From Deltaproteobacteria bacterium (GTDB lineage Bacteria; Desulfobacterota; DSM-4660; Desulfatiglandales; B25-G16): DNA of 6,080 bases. Location of the stretch: contig JAFDHR010000349.1 in assembly GCA_019308645.1 (NCBI GenBank), positions 1 to 6,080 of the forward strand, written 5' to 3'. This document shows positions 1 to 5,705 of the stretch, piece by piece (within the stretch, counting starts at the first letter, position 1; each line of letters opens with the position of its first letter). The translations under genes were made by a program, and so were the position numbers. The notes below the pieces were generated by a model. It searched no databases. It had not been told where the DNA came from and saw nothing but the letters and a program-made list of their open reading frames with translations.

Positions 1-435
1 ACACGCGGAGAACAGAGGCATGTGGCAAGTATCGAGCAAATCGTTGCGGCCATCGATCATATTAAAGGAGGCATTGAATGGCGTCGCCGGTTGGGCACAG
101 TCGAAAAAAAGGGGGTAAAGAGAAGGGCTTATCTAACCAGTCTTGCAGATTTAACCCTCTTATGTGATGAAGGGACAGGAACAAATCTTGTCAGCGCGGC
201 TATGTCCGCTGGGGCTGCTGGAGCCACTATAGCCAGACTGAAGCATGTACGGCCCTCAGATTCCCCTTTAAGTGAGGTATCGACAGCCAGGGAAGCATGC
301 AGCATGATCGTTTCCGATAATCAGGTGGACGGTATTCTTAAGGCCCTCAAGGAGGGGGGGGCCTTTACCGACAGTTGTCACGGTCAGGTTCAGTTGCGCC
401 GAGTACCGAAGGCCTTTACTTATTTAGTAAAATAG
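1..435 (+). CDS. P-II-like (GlnB-fold) regulatory protein, C-terminal part, 5' truncated by window
   Basis: The frame is open from base 1, so the gene very likely starts upstream; the GTG at 22 is an internal codon rather than a convincing start. The 144 visible residues look like the end of one P-II-type domain (around RHVASIEQIVAAID and KGGIEWRRR), a basic linker, and then a full second ferredoxin-like domain. The second domain shows a strand (ADLTLLCDEG), a helix rich in G and A (GTGTNLVSAAMSAGAAGATI), a short loop where the T-loop of GlnB would be, a strand (REACSMIVSD), a helix (VDGILKALKEGGAF) and a final strand ending PKAFTYL. Canonical GlnB proteins are about 112 aa with one domain and sense 2-oxoglutarate and ATP/ADP. 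This one appears to be a two-domain relative with a shortened T-loop and no visible uridylylation tyrosine, so its partner and ligand are unknown. The family call is pattern-based; the P-II fold is fairly secure and a nitrogen role is not. Confidence 0.7.
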   Translation, partial: TRGEQRHVASIEQIVAAIDHIKGGIEWRRRLGTVEKKGVKRRAYLTSLADLTLLCDEGTGTNLVSAAMSAGAAGATIARLKHVRPSDSPLSEVSTAREACSMIVSDNQVDGILKALKEGGAFTDSCHGQVQLRRVPKAFTYLVK

Positions 436-847
436 CTTAAACGTCTGCAACTCTCTTATTGAGCCTTTATAAACATTCGATTGATCTCGCTCTGAATTAC
501 TAAGTTCTTAGTTTCAAGAAGATTTTATGAAATTTCTTCTCAATTTAAGGTTGAAGAATAACGGCTGAAAATAGCTGGTGGAATAATGCCAGGGTTATCA
601 CTTGCTCTGCCTTTTCCCCACACGAATATGCCACCTGGAAAAAAACCTAATATAATCAAGCTTTTTGCCATCTTTATCATTTTGTTTAGCATGAGCGCTC
701 TTCTCTATGGTATCTGTGGGCCGAATACATTAAAAGAGGCGACATCTTATATTCCCCCTTTACTTACAGTCTGACGCTCCGTTAGGTGCATTAAATAGAC
801 CTGATGGACAATATCGTTAACCTCTCCCGGTTGTTGGACATTATAAC
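436..847. other. Convergent intergenic region, no firm gene
   Basis: This stretch of about 410 bases lies between the 3' ends of two convergent units. It is AT-rich and I see no RNA gene. A small perfect inverted repeat, ACTAAG-TT-CTTAGT, lies at 499-512 and is followed by only three T, so it is a poor terminator candidate. AGAAGA at 517-522 can pair with a downstream TCTTCT across a loop of about 12 nt. No GC-rich stem with a T-run was found for either flanking gene, so termination here may be Rho-dependent. A doubtful 62-codon ORF inside it is listed separately. Confidence 0.5.
586..774 (+). CDS. Doubtful small membrane-protein ORF (62 aa)
   Basis: This open frame starts with ATG and has GGTGGA only 3 nt upstream (577-582), which is too close for a good ribosome-binding site. 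The product has one hydrophobic segment at about residues 23-43 (IIKLFAIFIILFSMSALLYG), preceded by a lysine-containing stretch (PPGKKPN). That would fit a single transmembrane helix or an uncleaved signal anchor. I recognise no family. AT-rich DNA readily produces hydrophobic codons by chance, and neither flanking gene lends support, so this may not be a gene. It is listed because nothing else fills the interval. Confidence 0.2.
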   Translation: MPGLSLALPFPHTNMPPGKKPNIIKLFAIFIILFSMSALLYGICGPNTLKEATSYIPPLLTV

Positions 848-1000
848 TCACTTGTGGGGAGGTATATCTGCGCCGCAGAATTTACAGCGCACACTTTCTA
901 GCCTCTTGTTCGTACGGACAACTTGGTCTCTCTTACATTTAGGACATGTTCGCTTGAGGCGAAAAATTGTGCTAACCACTAGCTGAAATATTGGATTCAT
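848..1000 (-). CDS. Small zinc-ribbon protein (50 aa) downstream of the antiporter
   Basis: Read on the minus strand from ATG at 1000-998 to TGA at 850-848, this gives a 50-aa basic protein. It carries two cysteine pairs, C19-P-K-C22 and C39-K-F-C42-G43, separated by 16 residues. This is the CX2C...CX2CG pattern of a zinc ribbon (a rubredoxin-like zinc knuckle). The N-terminus (MNPIFQLVVSTIFRLKR) is hydrophobic to amphipathic and could touch a membrane or a partner protein. The start is well supported: a TAAGGAG Shine-Dalgarno overlaps the antiporter stop codon and ends 10 nt before the ATG. The gene therefore sits directly behind the antiporter in one transcript, with stop and start 14 nt apart, suggesting translational coupling and a related role. 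Such ribbons bind nucleic acid, protein or simply zinc; the function here is unknown. An open frame on the plus strand over the same bases (804-986) is its antisense shadow. Confidence 0.8.
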   Translation of the reverse strand: MNPIFQLVVSTIFRLKRTCPKCKRDQVVRTNKRLESVRCKFCGADIPPHK

Positions 1001-1010
1001 TAACTTACAT

Positions 1011-1017
1011 CTCCTTA
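1011..1017 (-). promoter_or_regulatory. Shine-Dalgarno of the zinc-ribbon gene, overlapping the antiporter stop
   Basis: On the minus strand the sequence is TAAGGAG. The TAA is the stop codon of the antiporter and AAGGAG is a near-ideal ribosome-binding site, 10 nt before the ATG at 1000. This arrangement decides the start of the 50-aa protein and argues for coupled translation. Confidence 0.75.
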
Positions 1018-3000
1018 TTCTGGATTATGTGTTAAACCAGCGACCTCGGCGATCCTATCTGGTGGCCCAAGGACAAAAAGCTCATCGTTAGCCCAAAATG
1101 GTATGTTTGCGTTTGGATTGGATAATATTTGTGAGTTTCGACGTATTGCCAATACTGTAACTCCATATTTCTTTCTCAGCTCAGTTTCAGCTAAACTTTT
1201 TCCAACTAAAGGTGATCTTTCAGCAACCCTCAACGTACTGATTTCAACATCTGGAAGCTGAAGTTTTAAATCGGAAAAAGATGACGACTCTTTGGAAAGG
1301 CTTCGAAACATCTCGTAACCATCTGATCGCACTTCAGCAACGATCTTTTCGATTTCATCTCTGGGTATAAGATACTTCGCCAAAACCCGGGTAAAGATTT
1401 CCACTGATGTCTCAAATTCTTCTGGAATGACTTCGTCGGCCCCTAACTCATACAGGGGCTTCAACTCTTGGAGATAACGGGTTCGTACGATCAAATGAAC
1501 TTCCGGATTAAGTCTCCGGATGATTTCGGTAATTCTACGTGTTGCGGCGCAGTCGGCGATGGCTACAATTACCACCATCGCATCTCTAATGTCTGCGTGC
1601 TGAAGCACCGCCTCCTGGGTTGCATCTCCATAATAAATTGGTTCACCCTCAGTCTGTTCGTTTCTTACCGTTTCCGGGTTCATTTCAATAATCACATAAG
1701 GGATGCCGGTTACCCTTGCGGCTCGCGCAACATTTCTACCATTGACTCCGAAGCCGATTATAATAAGGTGATCTTTCTGGCCCTTAACCTTTATCTCTGA
1801 AACAGGATAAAAACCCGATATTAACCTTTTTGGCAGCGGCAACCGCAGGATAATATCGGCTATGCGTGGCGCCAGTGTCATCAAGAATGGTGTCGCCGCC
1901 ATGCTAAGCACAGAGCATGCCAGAAACATCTGATAATTATTTCCGGCAAGCAAACCATGTTCAACGCCGGCCTTGGATAGAATGAAAGAAAATTCACCAA
2001 CCTGACTGAGTGCAAGGCCAACCAGGATTGAAGTACGAAAAGGGAATCCTAATAAAACTGTTGTAAAACAGGCAATGATAGATTTTAAAACCAAAACTCC
2101 CAAAGCGATCAGCGCAATGGTTCCCAGTTGTTGGAAAAGGAAGCCTACATCCAGCAGCATACCAATGGAAACAAAAAAGAAGCTTATAAAGACATCCCTA
2201 AAGGGTAGAATATTCCCGAGCGCCTGATGGCTGTATTCAGATTCGGAAATGATCAATCCTGCTAAAAACGCGCCCAGGGCAAGGGAAAGGCCCGCACTGG
2301 AAGTTATCCACGCAACTGCGAGGCATATTACAATTACACTCAGTAAGAAAAGTTCCCGGCTTCGAGTCCGGGCGATTTGATACAATACCCGGGGTACAAT
2401 CCACTTAGCGCTGACGAACACCAACAGGATTATGCCGATTCCTTTGGCCAGAAGAATGAGGACGGATTCACCTAAATTCCCTATTGCACCGGCCAGTAGC
2501 GGGGTGACCAGGATCATAGGAACAATAATAATATCCTGGAAGATCAGGATGCCAAGGGTTGTACGTCCGTGGGGGCTGTCAACTTCAGCTCTTTCCTGGA
2601 GTAGTTTGAGCACAATGGCCGTGCTGCTCAGGGCTACGAGAAATCCGATTAAAATCGCTTCACCAAAAGCTTGGCCAAACCGCCTGGCTATGAACAAAGT
2701 AGCCAAAAAGGTCAGCAACACCTGAAGCGAGCCGCCCATCAGGACGGACTTCCTGATTTGCAGCAGCCTTTCAAGCGAGAACTCGATTCCGATGGTAAAA
2801 AGCAATAATACAATACCTATTTCAGCAAAAATTTCAACTTCATGAACTGCCTTTACCAGCCCAAGTCCGTAAGGCCCGACTAATATCCCCGTGAGTAAAA
2901 ATCCAACAACAGCCGGCACGCGAAGTCGATGGCATATAAAGAGGACAGCAATAGCCAGTCCAAATATAACAACAATGTCATTTAGAAGCATTATTTCCAT
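1015..3000 (-). CDS. Monovalent cation:proton antiporter of the CPA2/KefB type with RCK_N and RCK_C domains
   Basis: This is a 661-aa inner-membrane transporter that exchanges K+ or Na+ for H+. Residues 1-385 or so form the Na+/H+-exchanger-type membrane domain with about 12-13 hydrophobic segments. It carries family hallmarks: HRLRVPAVVGFLLTGILVGP (24-43), SSTAIVLKLLQE (125-136), GILIFQD with the conserved Q155-D156 (150-156), and LALGAFLAGLIISESEY (240-256). Residues 410-525 or so are an RCK/TrkA-N domain with a Rossmann GFGVNGR (416-422) and an acidic E439 ending strand two, typical of NAD(H)-binding regulators. Residues 583-650 or so form an RCK_C/TrkA-C domain. The length exceeds that of E. 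coli KefB/KefC (about 600-620 aa) because of that last domain and matches the YbaL-like branch. The chosen ATG has AGAAGG 11 nt upstream; M4 is a weaker alternative. It is followed at once by the zinc-ribbon gene. The exact ion and the ligand that gates it cannot be told from the sequence. Confidence 0.93.
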   Translation of the reverse strand: MEIMLLNDIVVIFGLAIAVLFICHRLRVPAVVGFLLTGILVGPYGLGLVKAVHEVEIFAEIGIVLLLFTIGIEFSLERLLQIRKSVLMGGSLQVLLTFLATLFIARRFGQAFGEAILIGFLVALSSTAIVLKLLQERAEVDSPHGRTTLGILIFQDIIIVPMILVTPLLAGAIGNLGESVLILLAKGIGIILLVFVSAKWIVPRVLYQIARTRSRELFLLSVIVICLAVAWITSSAGLSLALGAFLAGLIISESEYSHQALGNILPFRDVFISFFFVSIGMLLDVGFLFQQLGTIALIALGVLVLKSIIACFTTVLLGFPFRTSILVGLALSQVGEFSFILSKAGVEHGLLAGNNYQMFLACSVLSMAATPFLMTLAPRIADIILRLPLPKRLISGFYPVSEIKVKGQKDHLIIIGFGVNGRNVARAARVTGIPYVIIEMNPETVRNEQTEGEPIYYGDATQEAVLQHADIRDAMVVIVAIADCAATRRITEIIRRLNPEVHLIVRTRYLQELKPLYELGADEVIPEEFETSVEIFTRVLAKYLIPRDEIEKIVAEVRSDGYEMFRSLSKESSSFSDLKLQLPDVEISTLRVAERSPLVGKSLAETELRKKYGVTVLAIRRNSQILSNPNANIPFWANDELFVLGPPDRIAEVAGLTHNPE

Positions 3001-3172
3001 GTTCTAATTTACCTTCTAATTTCATGTCGAAAAGCCCAAAGCAATAAGAAGCGCAATGCTTATCACTTCTTTCTCTTTGCACAAGGCACCTCGTATAAGA
3101 TATCAGATAATTATTTAATATCCCATGGGGAAACAAATCTGTAAGATAATAGATAAAAGCCCAATAACCAAA

Positions 3173-3180
3173 AGAGGAGG
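3173..3180 (+). promoter_or_regulatory. Strong Shine-Dalgarno ahead of a 13-codon ORF
   Basis: AGAGGAGG ends 8 nt before the ATG at 3189, which is ideal spacing; the ATG at 3182 is too close to be served by it. It is one of the best ribosome-binding sites in the window yet leads into an ORF that stops after 13 codons, which suggests that a longer gene once followed. Confidence 0.5.
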
Positions 3181-3188
3181 TATGCCCT

Positions 3189-3230
3189 ATGAGATTGAAA
3201 GATTATGCCAGAAATCAAGGTGAAACATGA
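3189..3230 (+). pseudogene. Possible N-terminal remnant of an IS607-type serine recombinase/MerR-like HTH gene
   Basis: After the strong ribosome-binding site, ATG at 3189 encodes MRLKDYARNQGET and then TGA. The first eleven residues resemble the start of IS607-family transposase OrfA proteins, whose N-terminal MerR-like helix-turn-helix commonly begins M-K/R-L-x-x-Y-A-x-x-x-G-V. Reading on past the stop in the same frame gives a further 20 or so residues (CLSVNQGVRHLQEAGFHKYV) with no clear helix-turn-helix continuation, so the rest has been lost or replaced. The match is short and could be chance or a leader peptide. No TnpB-like ORF lies nearby. Confidence 0.3.
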
Positions 3231-3314
3231 TGCCTATCTGTGAACCAAGGCGTACGTCATCTGCAGGAAGCTGGATTTCACAAATACGTGTGAAGGATTT
3301 AAAAGAAACCTCCT

Positions 3315-3349
3315 GTTAAGTAATAAGTCCAGTCTTTCACTTACTTAAC
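3315..3349. repeat. Perfect 9-bp inverted repeat
   Basis: GTTAAGTAA (3315-3323) and TTACTTAAC (3341-3349) are exact reverse complements with a 17-nt spacer. There is no following T-run, so this is not a classical terminator. It could be a regulator-binding site or a small mobile-element end. Confidence 0.5.
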
Positions 3350-3407
3350 TCAGACTACCTAAGGTGTGTGATTGGCGGTAGAAAAGAGAGAAAAATTTGA
3401 AAAGAAT

Positions 3408-3698
3408 ACTCAGGTTCCAAATTCCAGGTTCACGGTTCAAGGTTAGAGAGATAAAATACTGTCGAATCATCAATCTAAAGCATTTAGTTTCGATTTGAAG
3501 ATAAATGAGAAGTTCATCCGGTTCTTGTCACAAGCCACGCCGTATTGCATGGATATCAACTGTGAACCCCTGGCCCAGACCTGATTGGATAGGCTATTGT
3601 TCAACATAAATAGTTACTCAGATACTACAGTGCCAACAGATTATAGTAAATAAGTCGCGCCAGGGCAGGCTTGAACGGTGAACCCGACAACCTGAGTA
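3408..3698. repeat. Pair of diverged inverted repeats (~35 bp) around ~220 bp
   Basis: The left arm is 3408-3441 and the right arm is 3670-3698 on the opposite strand. TACTCAGGTT (3408-3417) is matched exactly by AACCTGAGTA (3689-3698). GGTTCACGGTTCAAG (3427-3441) is matched 14 of 15 by the complement of 3670-3684. Between these two blocks the left arm carries about 4-5 extra bases. The interior has no clear gene. This organisation fits a small non-autonomous element or a dispersed intergenic repeat family that occurs in both orientations. No target-site duplication was identified. Confidence 0.5.
3413..3447 (+). repeat. Degenerate heptamer tandem repeat (GGTTCMA, 5 units)
   Basis: Five consecutive 7-bp units can be read: GGTTCCA, AATTCCA, GGTTCAC, GGTTCAA, GGTTAGA. 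Units 1, 3 and 4 keep GGTTC and the others have one to three changes. Short GGTTCAA-type heptamer tracts are a recurrent kind of intergenic repeat in some bacterial groups. This one forms most of the left arm of the inverted repeat pair. Confidence 0.6.
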
Positions 3699-3700
3699 GT

Positions 3701-3737
3701 TTCACTTTATATATAGTTACTTTTTTAATAATTTAAT
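3701..3737 (+). promoter_or_regulatory. AT-rich promoter-like stretch upstream of the radical SAM gene
   Basis: This segment is almost pure A/T and includes TATATATAG (3708-3716) and TTTAATAATTTAAT (3723-3736), either of which could serve as a -10 region. No good TTGACA-like -35 at 16-18 nt is evident, so the exact promoter is not resolved. It is the most likely place for transcription of the radical SAM-tetrapyrrole cluster to begin. Confidence 0.3.
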
Positions 3738-3779
3738 CCCCAACATGCATGGCCTGCTGCCCTCTTTCAGGGTTGTGGG
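3738..3779 (+). promoter_or_regulatory. Possible hairpin in the leader of the radical SAM gene
   Basis: CCCT (3760-3763) and AGGG (3769-3772) close a 5-nt loop. CCCCAA (3738-3743) can pair with TTGTGGG (3773-3779) with a one-base bulge, leaving about 16 unpaired nt on the 5' side. The structure ends about 27 nt before the preferred start codon. It is weak and does not match a riboswitch that I know. Confidence 0.2.
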
Positions 3780-3806
3780 TTTAGTCTTTATAGGATGAAG
3801 GGAAAA

Positions 3807-4967
3807 ATGATACCTGAATCAAACTTGAGTTTTGAGCAAGGCCCTATCAGGCCGCCTAATGAAGCACGAAGCCTTCTTTTAAGGGTGACTCGCAATTGCC
3901 CCTGGAACCAGTGTCTTTTTTGCCCTGTCTATAAAGGACAAAAGTTTTCTTTAAGGACAGTGGAAGAGATAAAAAAGGATATACAGGCCGCCAGAGATAT
4001 TGCTGATGATATCAAGGCCCTTTCATGGAAGGTAGGGGAAAATGGCCTGATAACAAATTCGGTTATAGGCTCTATTCTTAATAATAATCACAGTTATAGC
4101 TACCAGAGCGTGGCCATGTGGCTTTATTACGGAACTGGAGAATGTTTTCTGCAAGATGCCGATAATTTTATTATAAAGACCAGGGATTTTGTTGAAATCT
4201 TACGCTTTCTGAGGGAAAAATTTCCCGATTTAACAAGAGTAACTACGTACTCACGATCAAGAACGGTTAGCCGAAAATCGCTGGCCGAAATAAAAGAAAT
4301 AAAACAAGCAGGCCTTGATAGGGTACATATTGGTTTAGAGAGCGGCTGTGATCAAGTTTTAAAATTTATAAAGAAGGGTGTTACCGCAGACCGGCATATA
4401 GATGCCGGCAAAAAGGTAGTAGAGGCCGGCATGTCATTATCTGAATACATTATGCCAGGACTTGGCGGTGAAACATTGTGGAAAGAACATGCCACAGATA
4501 CAGCGAGGGTTCTTAACCAAATCAATCCTCATTATATACGATTACGAAGTTTGAGGGTTCCTATGCATGCTCCACTTTACCAAAAGCTCATGAATGGGGA
4601 ATTTAAGATGCTTACAGATGACCAGGTGGTTGAGGAGATAAAGCTCTTTATCGAAACATTAGACAATAACATCACCAGCACTATTACCAGTGACCACATA
4701 ATGAATCTGTTAGAAGAGGTAAAAGGAAAACTACCAGAAGATAAAGAAAATATGTTACATGTGATCAAAAAATATCAAGATTTGTCTGAATCTGAACGAA
4801 TTATTTATCGGATTGGGAGACGAGGCGGTGTATATTCGTCAACAGATGACCTCTACCGTGACCAATCCACATATGATAAAATCAACAGATCAGTGTCGGA
4901 TTTGTCTTCTAAAGGAGCAGATGAGATTGAACAATTTATTAACGAAATGGCAAATAGATATGTATGA
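3807..4967 (+). CDS. Radical SAM protein with CX4CX2C cluster motif, function unassigned
   Basis: This is a 386-aa soluble protein. The ATG at 3807 is chosen because GAAGGG lies 4 nt before it; the ATG at 3795 adds four residues (MKGK) but has no ribosome-binding site. Near the N-terminus is RVTRNCPWNQCLFCPVYKG with cysteines at 31, 36 and 39, the likely ligands of the [4Fe-4S] cluster that binds S-adenosylmethionine. The spacing is CX4CX2C instead of the usual CX3CX2C. Later radical SAM features include HIGLESG (174-180, the strand/turn seen in the HemN/Elp3-like branch) and SEYIMPGLGGE (212-222), resembling the G-x-I-x-G-x-x-E SAM-contact region. The C-terminal third is helical and charged, with no B12-binding or SPASM-type cysteine cluster. 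It is 60 nt upstream of a precorrin-2 dehydrogenase gene on the same strand, hinting at tetrapyrrole or cytochrome metabolism, but it does not look like AhbC, AhbD or HemN, and the substrate is unknown. Confidence 0.85.
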   Translation: MIPESNLSFEQGPIRPPNEARSLLLRVTRNCPWNQCLFCPVYKGQKFSLRTVEEIKKDIQAARDIADDIKALSWKVGENGLITNSVIGSILNNNHSYSYQSVAMWLYYGTGECFLQDADNFIIKTRDFVEILRFLREKFPDLTRVTTYSRSRTVSRKSLAEIKEIKQAGLDRVHIGLESGCDQVLKFIKKGVTADRHIDAGKKVVEAGMSLSEYIMPGLGGETLWKEHATDTARVLNQINPHYIRLRSLRVPMHAPLYQKLMNGEFKMLTDDQVVEEIKLFIETLDNNITSTITSDHIMNLLEEVKGKLPEDKENMLHVIKKYQDLSESERIIYRIGRRGGVYSSTDDLYRDQSTYDKINRSVSDLSSKGADEIEQFINEMANRYV

Positions 4968-4977
4968 GAAGACCTTA

Positions 4978-5008
4978 AGGGCTTGGCCCCATTAATCGGA
5001 TTAATTTT
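4978..5008 (+). other. Two small palindromes between the radical SAM and precorrin-2 dehydrogenase genes
   Basis: GGGCTTGGCCC can form a tiny stem (4978-4989 or so), and ATTAATC-G-GATTAAT (4991-5005) is a near-perfect AT palindrome followed by TTTTATC. They lie in the 60-nt gap just ahead of the next start. They are too weak to be a convincing terminator, so read-through from the radical SAM gene is likely. Confidence 0.25.
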
Positions 5009-5027
5009 ATCAAAAAAAATTCTATAT

Positions 5028-5702
5028 ATGCCCTATTATCCCATATTTCTCGATCTAAATCATCAAAACGTAGTAGTTGTGGGCGGTGGTGATGTAGCTG
5101 AGCGCAAAATAAAAAATCTTCTCACTTATGGGTGCAAAATATACATAAGCTCCCCGCATCTTACCCCTCATTTAAAACAACTGGCTGCCAAAAAAACGAT
5201 ACTCCATATACCTTATGAATCTTTAGACACTTACATGGATGATACCTTTATGGTTATTGCGGCCACGGATGATACTGAAGTCAACAGCAAAATTGCATCC
5301 CAGGCAAAAAAACATGGCCTGCTGATTAACACTGTTGATCAGCCAAAGGACTGTAATTTTATTATGCCTTCAATCGTGAAAAGAGGAAATTTCCAAATAG
5401 CCATATCTACCGCAGGTAAAAGTCCGGCGTTGGCAAAAAAAATCAGAAAAAACTTAGAGAACACGTTTCCGCCAGAATATGATTCGCTTACAGAGCTATT
5501 AGGCATAATCAGAACAAAGCTCCTTTCCCAGGATCAACCCTCTTCAAAAAATAAGATTATCTTTCAACAACTGGTTGACTCAAATCTTCTTGAAATGATC
5601 ACACATAAAAATTGGGATGGTATGAGAGCTACGTTAAAATCTATTCTGGGAGAAGGTTTTGCGATAGAGGACACGCTTACACAAGTCTTTAAAGAGATAT
5701 AA
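5028..5702 (+). CDS. Precorrin-2 dehydrogenase / sirohydrochlorin ferrochelatase (CysG N-terminal/Met8/SirC type)
   Basis: This 224-aa cytosolic enzyme oxidises precorrin-2 to sirohydrochlorin with NAD+; some relatives also insert Fe2+ to make siroheme. It opens with MPYYPIFLDL and a Rossmann VVVVGGGDVAERK (15-27). ATDD (79-82) follows, and then N101-x-x-D104, equivalent to the catalytic aspartate of CysG Asp104/Met8 Asp141. The typical FIMPSIVKRGNFQIAISTAG (111-130) and KSPALAKKIR (131-140) come next, and a helical dimerisation tail completes the protein. Length matches stand-alone SirC-type proteins (about 200-225 aa); there is no uroporphyrinogen methyltransferase domain. The ATG at 5028 is preferred because family proteins start at this YYPIFL motif, although no ribosome-binding site precedes it. 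A TTG at 4983 would add 15 unrelated residues. The next gene follows after 3 nt. The sirohydrochlorin could feed siroheme, cobalamin, or the siroheme-dependent heme route of many anaerobes. Confidence 0.93.
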   Translation: MPYYPIFLDLNHQNVVVVGGGDVAERKIKNLLTYGCKIYISSPHLTPHLKQLAAKKTILHIPYESLDTYMDDTFMVIAATDDTEVNSKIASQAKKHGLLINTVDQPKDCNFIMPSIVKRGNFQIAISTAGKSPALAKKIRKNLENTFPPEYDSLTELLGIIRTKLLSQDQPSSKNKIIFQQLVDSNLLEMITHKNWDGMRATLKSILGEGFAIEDTLTQVFKEI

Positions 5703-5705
5703 TAA

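Larger units (their letters stand above)
3001..3794. other. Long intergenic region with repeats and gene debris
   Basis: These 794 bases separate the divergent antiporter operon and radical SAM cluster and contain no convincing intact gene. Positions 3085-3125 are very AT-rich (GATATC...ATATC) and could hold divergent promoters, but I could not fix -35/-10 pairs. From 3170 there is a strong ribosome-binding site and a 13-codon ORF. From 3315 onward there are inverted and heptameric repeats (listed separately). Short open frames at 3505-3609 (ATGAGAAGT start, 34 aa) and a 37-codon frame ending near 3574 lack ribosome-binding sites and recognisable motifs. No tRNA cloverleaf or riboswitch core was seen. 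The mix suggests an insertion hotspot or decayed mobile DNA. Confidence 0.5.

Noticed and set aside
414..431. TTTACT-TATTT-AGTAAA stem at the end of the P-II-like gene as a terminator
   Set aside because: The stem is only 6 AT pairs, sits within the coding sequence, and has no T-run after it.
690..760. Minus-strand ATG near 747 preceded by an AAGGGGG-like site, giving a 19-codon ORF
   Set aside because: The peptide is too short, has no motif, and the purine run is likely coincidence.
804..986. Plus-strand open frame of 60 codons
   Set aside because: It is antisense to the zinc-ribbon gene, whose minus-strand reading has conserved cysteine pairs and a good ribosome-binding site; the plus reading has neither.
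1468..1800. Plus-strand open frame of 110 codons inside the antiporter
   Set aside because: It lies antisense to the RCK_N domain of the antiporter and has no family features of its own.
2432..2725. Plus-strand open frame of 97 codons inside the antiporter
   Set aside because: It is antisense to the conserved transmembrane region with the FQD motif, so it is a shadow.
3420..3445. GGTTCAA sequences that resemble a tRNA T-arm
   Set aside because: There is no matching acceptor, D-arm or anticodon stem around them; they belong to a heptamer repeat.
4577..4768. Minus-strand open frame within the radical SAM gene
   Set aside because: It is the complement of a clear coding region, with no ribosome-binding site or recognisable product.
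4813..4995. Plus-strand open frame overlapping the radical SAM 3' end
   Set aside because: It is a different frame of the same coding region, with no motif; the overlap with the radical SAM gene would be nearly complete.
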